The notes under the pieces are model-generated. The model was not told the origin of the DNA. It searched no databases and was given only the letters and a program-made list of their open reading frames with translations. The translations under genes and the position numbers were made by a program. From Mercenaria mercenaria (Eukaryota; Mollusca; Bivalvia; Venerida; Veneridae), in contig NC_069362.1 in assembly GCF_021730395.1 (NCBI RefSeq), forward strand, positions 35,792,501 to 35,856,500: a DNA stretch of 64,000 nt. Direction: 5' to 3'. Of the stretch, positions 14,401 to 26,400 are shown piece after piece; within the stretch, counting starts at the first letter, position 1; each line of letters starts with the position of its first letter.

Positions 14401-17400
14401 CAAATTGTTTGAATGTTGCATTGATGACTCATTTATCTTATCAGGTGGTGTTCTGGATTGCTCCACAGTGTCATCTTGGAGACTGTCTGAAAGATGAATT
14501 CAATTTATATCTTAATACACATACAGAGGTACTGAACACACAACAGATTTTATTAGATACATGGAGAGGTACATGTACATGCACACTCCCAGAAACCCTA
14601 TTTCAAGCAGTAATGTATTTATAGTTCTGGAATTTACCAATAGTAGTGTACAAGGCCTACAGTCATTACTCTGTAACAAAACAGGTTATATATACATCTA
14701 AAATATGTACATTATTGAAAATGTTCTGATATTAAACTTACTATTGTTCAAATTGCTTGAATGTTGCATTGATGACTCATTTATCTGATCAGGTGGTGTT
14801 CTGGAATGCTCCACAGTGTCATCTTGGAGATTGTCTGAAAGATGGATTCAATATATATCTTAACACACATACAGAGGTACTGAACACACAACAGATTGTA
14901 TTAAGATACATTGAGAGGTACATGTACACTCCCAGAAACCCTATTTCAAGCAGTCATGTATTTAAAGTTCTGGAATTTACCAATAGTAGAGTTCAAGGCC
15001 TACAGTTGTTTTCAGTCAGACTATTTAAAAAAAACAGGTTATATACTAGTATACATCTTAAATATGTACATTATTGAAAATGTTCTGATAGGGAAAGAAC
15101 TATTAAGCTTATTATTGTTCACATTGCTTGAATGTTGCATTGATGACTCATTTATCTGATCAGGTTGTGTTCTTGATTGCTCCGTGGTGTCATCACGGAG
15201 ATTGTGCTCCACAGTGTCATCTTGGAGATTGTCTGAAAGATGAATTCAATTTATATCTTAATACACATACAGAGGTACTGAACACACAACAGATTGTATT
15301 AGATACATGGAGAGGTACATGTACATGCACACTCCCAGAAACCCTATTTCAAGCAGTAATGTATTTATAGTTCTGGAATTTACCAATAGTAGTGTACAAG
15401 GCCTACAGTCATTACTCTGTAACATAACAGGTTATATATACATCTAAAATATGTACATTATTGAAAATGTTCTGATATCAAACTTACTATTGTTCAAATT
15501 GCTTGAATGTTGCATTGATGACTCATTTATCTGATCAGGTGGTGTTCTGGATTGCTCCACAGTGTCATCTTGGAGATTGTGCTCCACAGTGTCATCTTGG
15601 AGATTGTCTGAAAGATGAATTCAATATATATCTTAACACACATACAGAGGTACTGAGCACACAACAGATTGTATTAAGATACATTGAGAGGTACATGTAC
15701 ACTCCCAGAAACCCTATTTCAAGCAGTCATGTATTTAAAGTTCTGGAATTTACCAATAGTAGTGTTCAAGGCCTACAGTTGTTTTCAGTCAGACTATTTA
15801 AAAAAACAGGTTATATACTAGTATACATCTAAAATATGTACATTATTGAAAATGTTCTGATAGGGAAAGAACTACTAAGCTTACTATTGTTCAAATTGCT
15901 TGAATGTTGCATTGATGAATTCAATATATTTTAATACACATGCAGAGGGACTGAACACACAACAGATTGTATTAGATACATTGAGAGGTACATGTACATG
16001 CACACTCACAGAAACCCTGTTTCAAGCAGTCATGTATTGATCGTTCTGGAATTTACCAATTGTAGTGTTTAAGGCCTATAGTCGTTACTCTGTAACAAAA
16101 CAGGTTATATATACATCTAAAATATGTACATTATTGAAAATGTTCTGATAGGGAAAGAACTATTAAACTTACTTTTGTTCAAATTCCTTGAATGTTGCAT
16201 TGATGACTCATTTATCTTATCAGGTTGTGTTCTTGATTGCTCCATGGTGTCATCCCGGAGATTGTGCTCCACAGTCTCATCTTGGAGATTGTCTGAAAGA
16301 TGAATTCAATTTATATCTTAATACACATACAGAGGTACTGACCACACAACAGATTGTATTAGATACATTGAGAGGTACATGTACACTCCCAGAAACCCTG
16401 TTTCAAGCAGTCATGTATTTCAAGTTCTGGAATTTACCAGTTTCAGTTTCAGATTTATTGGCATATCGGCATATACAATATACCTTTGGCCATTTACAGA
16501 AATAAAAAGGATGGCCAAGATATCACAAAATATACAGTAAAAAACAACTATAGGTTCTAAATATATATATTAATCATTAAGAAGCAGCAATATCTGTAAG
16601 TTTTTCCTTTCTTAATTTACCAATAGTAGTGTTCAAGGCCTATAGTCATTACTCTGTAACAAAACAGGTTATATATACATCTAAAATATGTACATTATTG
16701 AAAATGTTCTGATAGGGAAAGAACTATTAAACTTACTATTGTTAAACCACCCAAAGTGGGAGCATAAAAACATTTTTAATGACAATATGCTACTTTAAAT
16801 GGTGATTAAATAAATAACTAAACAAATCGGCATAATTCAGACAGAATCCATGGTCTAAATAGTAATCCTGTCTGATGCCCTTCTAGCAATATGACAAGAT
16901 AGTTTTGCTGGATTGATATAGAATCTGTAGACCCTTGAACACTTATTACAGCAAATAAGTGTCCAGAGAACAAAATAACATGATCTCACATTACACATTA
17001 CTGAGATGCAAAAGAAACCAACTACTAGACACTAGAAAAGTGAGAATACTTTTTGGGCAAAGTGAAAAAAAAATCTAGACAGCAAAATATACTTGAATAT
17101 GTGCGAGGCCTACTGTAAAGGCCAAACAAACATACTTTCAAGGATCACTTAATGCATATAAAATAAAACAAGATGGCCATGATGGCCCTTAAATTGCTCA
17201 ACTGTATAAACAAATAATAATATAATGGCATCATAGGTCTAATATTTACAGAGTAACAAAGGCTTCAGAAGGTAGCAAAGTTCAACTGTTTTCAAAAAAG
17301 TACATCCTAGGCCTTGTAGTTTAAGATAAGAAAAAAAATAAGCTTTTTCCTATATAATTAGCCTATGTAAAACTAAGGACCTTTTTTAGAGCAGGGCCTC

Positions 17401-20400
17401 TTTTGACCCCAGGGGCACAAAGGAATTTCATAGAGGACCATTGATACGGCCACATACCAAATATCAATGCTCTATGCCTTATTTCTTAAGAGAAAAAGAG
17501 GCTTCCCTATATAACAAGAGCTGTCCCTGGACTGCGCGCTCGACTATTCTCAGTGTTGGATAGTAAGTGAAAAGCTTTGATAGTGTTTGAGATATTTGCC
17601 AGTTAACTTTAACCAAAACTTTCTAAGTCCAAAAGGGGGAGATAATCCAAGAAAGAGTTATGGGCCTTGGTCAGTGTCCTCCAGTAATGACTCTGAATAC
17701 ATATGAAAGGTTTCATGTCAAAAGCTTTGATAGGGTTTGAGATATTTGCCAGGTTAAAGTTTTTTAACAGAAACATTCTAAGTCCAAAAGGGGAGATAAT
17801 CCAGTAGAGTTATGAGTCTAAGTAAGTTACGTCTAGTAATGACCCTGAATACATATGCAAGGTTTGTAGTGAAAAGCTATGAGAGTAACTGAGATATTTC
17901 ACATAATTCGGAATTTTCATCAAAAATTCTAAGTCAAAAGGTGCATAATTCTGTCAAAAAGCAAATCAGAGTTATGTAGATTGATTCTCCTAGTGGAGAT
18001 AGTAGACACTCATTTAAAGTTTCAAGTCAAAAGCTTTGATAGTAACTGAGATATTTGACTTAATACAGAACTTTAACCAAAAAATCTAAGCCAAAAGGGG
18101 CATAATTTTTTCAAATTGTAATTGTTTCTCCTGACGTAGACTTTGATAGTAAAGATATATTTTGAGTTTCAATTAAAAAGCTTTGATAGTTATAGAGATA
18201 TAAATTTGACATTATCAAAAACTTTAACCAAAGGCGACGCCGACACCAGGGCGAGTACAATAGCTCTCCATATTCTTCGAATAGTCAAGCTAAAAAGCTT
18301 GTAAGCCATGTGCCAGGCCCATTTTCGTCTCCAGAGGGATATTTCAATAAAATTTGTAGAGGGCAACTTAGGCCTTTTTCTAACTAATTTGGCAAAAAGA
18401 CCCTGAACTAAATTGGGAATATTTACGGCGTAAATTTCGTAAAATGGGAAAAGAGACAGGTGCCAGAACTATCATTTTGCTATCCTGCTCTCATTATAAG
18501 CTAAAACTGCTCTAGCTCATGTTTTTCATGGCCAAGCATAGTTGCAATTGCTGGATTAGGTTGTACTGTCAAAAATCTGGGCAGATTCCTGTACTGTGTT
18601 TCCAATTTTATTTTACAACAACACATGTGCCAATCAGTCCAAAATTAAATATTACGCATAATCCTTTTGAAGAAGAGAAATGGCTGCATAATGGACATTC
18701 AGTCAAAAAGAGCTACAAAAGAGCTGACACCAAAGCTTGACTATTAAGTATTGCACCTCATTTGTGTAAGATATATAGAGACTTCCTTTTTTTAGTAAAA
18801 TTAATTTTGGACTGATTAAGACTAATTAAATTAATATTTTAACGAATAACATTGTAACATTATTTAACTTTTACCTTTTCTTGTCTTCTATTCAAAATAG
18901 ATACATTGTACAGTAATAATTTACAAAAGTACCATCACAGTTCAAACCATTTTCAAAAACAATATGCATTCTTCAAAATGTGACTACATTTGCATGTATA
19001 TGGCTAAAACTACTGCATCCGTGAGTACCGCGTAGACTTAATTTATTTAGAAAAAGGAGTAATTAATGTCTTCCTTTGTCCCTTTGTAATACAATATTAT
19101 GAGAAAGTGGGAATATGTCAGATATAGGTTATCGGTATATTTAATTTAAATTGGGCAACCAACAACCCCATAAATGTACATAAGAAAATAACATTATACT
19201 TAAAATCATGTTCATTTTATTCATACAAACACAGTGTAAACAAATACAAATAAAAACATTTACCTGCTGCCAAGGCAAATCCTTAAGCCCATAAGTGTAT
19301 AAAAGCTCTTCTACTATGTTGATGTCCCTACAAATTAAACCCATATTTAGAAGAAATCCTAAAGAGCTGTCCATATGACAGTGTGCTTGACTTGTTCAGA
19401 GCTAGATATAGTCAATCAGATCACACATGGAATATTAACTATTCTCAATAATGGTTTAAGGACAGAACGTTGAAGTTGACTACCGTGGTATCAATTTTAT
19501 TTGCACAGGACGAATTTTCGTGTGTTTCACGCTAGGATGAAATGTTTCTTGATTTTCGTGGGTCAAAACCCATACCCTCGGGTCTACCGAACACCCTGAC
19601 AGTCAAGCTGAAAATTACCTTTTTGCAAATAAGCAGAGGTGTCCATGAAATTCTTTCATTGCACAGTTCCGCTCCTTTTTCTCACCGTGATTGACCAGTC
19701 GGCCTAGATTGTTATCTTCTACTGATGCATCAACACTAAAACAGAAGATAGATAATTACAAATGCAACAAAACTTTACATACATGATGTTGAATTATCAA
19801 GCAGGTCTATTATATCACACGCTTTGCGTATAGACGAAATGATGTATCATAACTGATACAAAAAATTAGTGTATTTCATCATAAGTAAAATGAGAATCAT
19901 TTTTAATCAGGAAAAAGGGCATTTCAAGATTCAAATATATGAATGTTTACTTGAAACTCCTTTCAGCCAACTTATCATTTGTTATGCACATATATTCATT
20001 ATTGTTGCGTTTCTTCCCCTTATCTGCTTTTGTGTTCCACTAATATTTGGCAAAGGCCATTTAAATTCAAGTTTGTGATTATTCAAAATACTGAAATTTA
20101 AAGGCTCAGTGCCTTTTAGTGCAAAATTTAAAGCCGATTCCAATTTCTTATGGCACTAAAACAGTTAACATTCTGGCCTGATGATGTCTTTTCACACTTA
20201 TCACAATCCTCTTTATTTTTAGCAATATCATTAAAAAATACCATTTACAATAAATTACACATACTCTCATACATGTACTTGAAAATTTCACTGGAAATAC
20301 AATGATTCTGTGTAAATGAAGACCATGCAATTATGTCTAAATGGACTGATATTTGATCATTAAAACTGCACTTTGTTAAGTGTATTGTAGCTGCAACATA

Positions 20401-23400
20401 TGTGGCACTTTGCCTTTAAAATTTTGAACTATTATAATATGCACCTGTGTCCAAGTGTGTCCGAACTGTTGACGGACAAAGCATTACAACTTAATTTTCA
20501 TTTTAAATGTATACTGAACAATTTTACCATAAGTATTTCCTACTGGATTTGAAGAAAAATCTAAATCCCGTAGACCCGTTCTTCTCCCTGGCGTCCCCTT
20601 CTTTTCCGTTAATTATTTCACCTTTGTATACCAAAAGGAATTCTCCTCTTTTTCTTCTGACTTCAGTAATAACACCCCTTCCTGAAAAAATTGTTCTTTC
20701 AAGACCAACAAAACCGTTCTGGATCTCTGAATGGGTAATTCTGAATCTGTCAATCATTTTGAATTGTGTTCAGTGGACCTACATACATATCAACCTGTCT
20801 TATAATATTCACTGGTGAGTCAAGTTGTATAGCCATGTTTCTTACTTTATTTACGAAACAAATTTAAAGCAAAACACACTTAATAAGTTGGAACATGTGG
20901 TCACATCATATCTTCATGTATATATGGGAAGATAAGAGACATCATCATGTCTTTACAAGGACAGTATTTTGACAACAAGAGGGCCATGAAGGCCCTGAAT
21001 CAATCACCTGAGATAAAATACTCAAAATTATACAATATAAAAACAAGAAATGTCACAGGTGATGATTGCCCCCGAAAAGCACCGTTATCCATTGGGCCGT
21101 GTGACCGTGACCTTTGACCTGGTGACCCCAAAGTCAGTAGGGATGGTGAAGGCAATAAGTGCCACCAGCCTGTGGAGTTTGAAAGTCCTGGGTACAGTGG
21201 TTCTGGAGTAAAGGGCCTTTATACAAAAAGTTAACATTGGGCCATGTGACCTTAACCTTTGACCTGGTGACCCCAAAATCAGTAGGGCTGGTGAAGGCAA
21301 TGAGTACCATCAGTCTGTGAAGTTTGAAAGTCCTGGGTGCAGTTGTTTTGGAGTAAAGAGCTTTCATGCAAAAAGTTAACATTGGGCAGGGCGACCTTGA
21401 CCTTTGACCTGGTGACCCCAAAGTCAGTAGGGGTGGTGAAGGCAATGAGTACCATCAGCATGTGAAGTTTAAAAGTCCTGGGTGCAGTGGTTCTGCAGTA
21501 AAGGGCATTCATGCACAAAGTTAACACTGGGCCGGGTGACGTTGACCTTTGACCTGGTGACACCGTCAGTAGGGGTGGTGTAGGCAATGAGTACCATCAG
21601 CCTGTGAAGTTTGAAAGTCTTGGGAGCAGTGGTTCTGGAATAAAGGGCTTGCATGCAAAAAGTTAGCATTAGGCAGCGTGACCTTGACCTTTGATATGGT
21701 GACTCCACAGTCAGTACGGATAGTGAAGGCAATGAGTACCATCAGCCTGTGAAGTTTGAAAGTCCTGAGTGCAGTAGTTCCGGAGTAAAGGGCCTTCATT
21801 CAAAACGTTGACGCAGGGTGTGAGGAATGGGCGAACGGACGGCCAGTTGAAAACAAATAGGTGGAGACTGAATATGGAAAAAATCTTTTTTTGCTGTTGT
21901 CACTTCGTTAAAATTATCAGTTGAACTCCCACATTTGCTAAAGCAAATTTATAGTTTCTGCCAAATGATCACCATTCAAAATTACAAAAATATTTCTCTA
22001 TTGGTATTTTTCAATCTGTTATTTATAAAAACTAATTTACTTTTCATTCAAGCAGCACTACCAACTTGAATCATAAATTAGCTTAATTAGTACATTAGGT
22101 TTTACACTGAAAGTACTTTCAATTGTTTAACGATTTTTAATTGATTAAATGTGTCCAATTCAATTCAATTTTATATCAGTTTTGATATTATTCCGATTCT
22201 CCGTCACAAGTACAAAGAATATAATGTGGAATTAAAACCAAATACTATTCAATGATCAATACCTTTCTTCTTAAATTTGTGAACCCTAAAACCTGGAGGG
22301 TCATCCAATTCCTCTATGTACTTCTCAGCTTGGCTGACAGGGTTGATTGCGACACCTGAAATTGTTGGTGTCAACTTTTTCATTTACCAGTTTTTACAAC
22401 ATGAATCAGTTCATTTTGTCAATTTCTACATTAAAACAAAATGTTGCAACTAGATAAGTTGGCCATTGTTGGTTGTTTGGGATGTAACGACTGACACTTT
22501 AAGACAGTAGTAACCAGACAACATACTTTGTAATGAATGACACTTGATAAACTGCTTAGAGGTTCATTTCACTATAAAGAGCTGTCCCCAGACAGCGCAC
22601 TCCACTTTTCTCAGTGCTGCTGGATAGTAAGTGAAAAGCTTTGATAGTGTTTGAGATACTAACACGTCAGTTAACCTAGTCTAAAAGGGGACATAACCCA
22701 GTAAAGGTGCTTTTTTTCCAATGAACACGCATCACCGCGATTTAAAATCAGGGTGTCCACCTAAAATTGAACACTGCGATGCGTGACCCGGACACCCATC
22801 ACTGTGTCCGCTTTTTATTTAGCGTGTCCGTTTTGGGTGTTCATCGGACACGCTGGAACACTGTGATTCACCGCAATCCGCAGTGATTCAGGGTGTCCAA
22901 CTCGGATGGTTTTTCTTATAACTAACATACAGCATGTTATAAATACAATGTATATGCATAACAAGAGGGCCATGATGGCCCTATATCGCTCACCTGTTAT
23001 CATTGCACATAAGGACAAGAAGTTGAAGAAATTTAACCGAAAAGAAAAATAAAATCAAGTGATCCCTGGGGCGGGGTCAATTTTGACCCCACTGCAGGGC
23101 TTAAGCTAGGCTAAGATTTTAGGGAGAAGTCACTTCTCCCTCAAGTAAGATTAGAGAGACGTGGACAGATTTTAGGGAGAAGTGGGAGATTTTAGGGAAA
23201 ACGTAGAAAGATTTTAGTACCATGACATGCAAGCTGAAAAAGGAACTAAATATGCTTTATATAACTTTACTGTTTTTATTAATCCCAGTCTTTGTTTACA
23301 AAGTCTATTAATTTAAAGTAAATAACAATTAAATTCACTGAAAGTGTCAGTGATTCTGTTTTCTTATCATTTTTAACCTTGTGAATCTAATGTGATTAAA

Positions 23401-26400
23401 CTGCAAATTCAAGGGGTTATTTTTCACTCTTGCAATGATTGTCCGAACCAAGAAAACCCTTTAAATATGAATACAATTAAAAAAAGTTAATTCCATATCA
23501 GCAATAAAAAAAATCAAGCTCCCAGTGCTAATGGAACTCAAAGTCAGTCACTTTGAATAACAAGTATGTGAATTAAATACATGTCTATGGCAGTGACATC
23601 ACTATGACATCACACGGAATACACATCTTCTTTGATCTGCTGCACAGGCAAGGGTCCAGTGTACATTTTTTGTTTAATATATTTTTTTTTCGAACAAATA
23701 TACTTTATATATGTTAGTCAAATGAAAAAAAAAGTCGATGGCAAAAAATCCTCGTAGTGTCTTATACATTGAAAGGTGAACTATGCGAGCGTAACGCTAT
23801 GGGAAGCTACTCGGCAAACTTGTTGAACATTTCAAAATCGGAGTTTATACACTTGCAGTCGCTACCTGCATGATTACACCTTCGACACATTTTAACCTTT
23901 CCATAAATACTAAACTGGCCTCATAAATTGCTTTGAAATACACAGAACAAGTCTCCAGGAGCGAAATATTTCAAATATCCCTGGCGATTTCAGCTGCCAA
24001 ACGAAATGATAAAAACCAGGAACACGTCCGCTGTCCGGAATGAAATCACCGGGGATAACTGAAATATTTCGCTCGTAGAGACTTGTACTGTGTTTTTCAA
24101 AGCAATTTATGGGGTCAGTTTAGCATTTATGGAAGGCTTTAAATGTTTCAAAGGTGCGATCATGCAGGTAGTGGCTGCAAGTGTATAAACTCCGATTTTG
24201 TTCCACAAGTTTGCCCAGTAGCTTCCCATAGCGTTACGCTCGCATAGTTCACCTTTTCAATGTAAATGACACTATGACCGGATTTTTTGTCATCAATTTT
24301 TTTTTTTGACTAACAAATATAAAATATATTTGTGTGAAAAAAATTATATTAAACAAAAAAATATACACTGGGCCCGTGCCTGTGACTGGAGCCTAACACG
24401 GTAAGATACTTTCTAATGGTCAAAAAAAGAATGTGTAAGCTTATGTAATGTAAATCTCTACTGCTTTGTTTATCAACAGTCAGTTTACAAAACAAGTGTC
24501 ATCTTCGCACTTCTCCATAATCTGAAGCAGGCGGAGCTTAAATTATGCTATCGTGTATTCCAGTCAAGTGTCAACAGGCCGATAGTGGATAACTGGAGGG
24601 GTGCGGATAAAAAAATCGGACGACTTGAGTTTCGCTTTGATGTTAGATTAGAGCGAAGTGGTGAGCTACAGAGCGACTATTTCGCTCAAGTCGCTCCCTA
24701 GCTCAAGCCCTGGACCAGGTGTCATGATTCCAGGGTTGGCGACTACCCGCCCGGGAAAACCCGAATTTTCTTGAATTGGGCAATACTCCTAAAAATGAAT
24801 AAAGTGGGCATTACTGAGCAATTAGAATTTTTCTGCATTTTTTTTATCAAAACAATTGAGTTTTCTATGTTATAAAATGTGAGCCAATTCTTACAGTAAG
24901 TTTTACTTACTTTGTAATCATTGATGAAGTGATAGGTAACTGAAAGAACAGTTTTTGTTTTTGTTTTTTTTTTTCTTTGAAAAAATATCATTTCTTTTAC
25001 ACAACAAAATATTTTTATGTGAAAGTAAACATCTTTCAACATTTTTTACATGAATTTATAAATGACAGTATTACTTTTATATATAATCTACACACCCTCT
25101 GTCAGTGATCACATATGGAATGATCTTGAAAGTATTGAATGATCTCTCTAGGTCTCAACTAGATTTTGCTTAATAATAGTCTAACAGTCTAGTTCTTCTA
25201 TATCATAAAGCTTTCTGTAACAGAACACAAGTTCTGCAGTTTTTTTTTCATCCCAAATCTATTTTCGAGTTTTATCTAAATAAATTACCAAAATCTGAAG
25301 ACATCCTTTCAACTGACCCAGATGCTGGCATATTTAGAAATTTTTTGCCCGACAAAGTGGTCTTTATAGACTGATCTAAAACCAACACTGGTGACACTGC
25401 AACGTTTTAGTGTTTGAGCTTTCAGTCTGTCAATTTTGGCACTAATCACAGTGCCGCAGTCTTTACATTTTGCAATCTTTTTATAATCATCCTTAGTAAC
25501 ATTAAAACATTTCCTCAAAGGGTCATTAGGTTTCATGGTTATATGATATTCAATAGATTTGTTATAGGAATTATAACATTAGGCATGCAGGTGTCATTGA
25601 TATCACTTATATCAGTTGTAAGTCAACTAAAGTGTTAAAATATGTATTGAAGTATGAACTGAAATATTATACTACCGATTATTGCCCACTATTGCCAAGT
25701 AAAACCCGGGTTTTCCCAGTATTACCCACTGGGCTGGGCAATATTCTTAAAACCCGGGTTTTTGCCAACCCTGCATGATTCAAACATATTTGTAGAGGTC
25801 CACTAGGCAGTGCTACATGTGAAATATTATTCCCTAGGAAATTTATTTCGGGGGACATGATATCCCCTAAAATTTCATTTTCTGGGAAAAGAAACCCATT
25901 TTTTCGGACATTTTTGGATTTGCTTAAAAACTTTGATACACTTCTGAAAGTGGTGAAATTTACCACCTTTTTGTGGGCTATGGATAATAAAGAGCTTTCC
26001 TTATTGGTCCAGCACTTGATTGCTTACGACTAGACACTGCCTTACTGCATAACTTGTACAACATTATGCTTTTAACAAAAATTAAGTGACTTGGCTTGAC
26101 CTACATGCTCAAGATGATCGGACGAGGAAGCTGACCGAACTTGACAGTTGTTACTTTTCAGTAGATTGTTTTGATACCTCGAATTGCTCAAATCACGGTT
26201 CCAGATAAGCTTTGGATGCTATTGGGTATTTACGCATCACTTATTTACGCATCACTTTTTGTCTGACCTGAGTTTTGGAAATCTGCATTGTGTAAAACTG
26301 TTACGTAGCCTTTTCAAAACTTATTGGGTATTTGCTAAAACCGAGTATTTAACCAATCCTGTACATAAGAAAATGTTTTTTCTTGTGGTTGTCCAGGAAT

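Larger units (their letters stand above)
22962..25860 (+). mobile_element. Hairpin-headed element broken up by two nested DNA transposons
   Basis: The head AACAAGAGGGCCATGATGGCC (22962) and GATCCCTGGGGCGGGGTCAA (23062) belong to the same family as 1185-2840. The family sequence stops at about 23092, resumes for a few bases at 24703-24730, then continues at 25774 with CATGATTCAAACATATTTGT and AGGTCCACTAGGCAGTGCTA. The two gaps are hAT-type insertions. Confidence 0.6.

Noticed and set aside
12950-16505. Series of plus-strand open frames reading NVALMTHLSDQVVF and HTEVLNTQQIVLD
   Set aside because: They recur because the tandem unit lacks stops in that frame; the splice signals and acidic exon lie on the other strand.
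21085-21799. Overlapping minus-strand open frames in the 145-bp repeats
   Set aside because: Repeat units read in different frames; no start context, domain or splice support.
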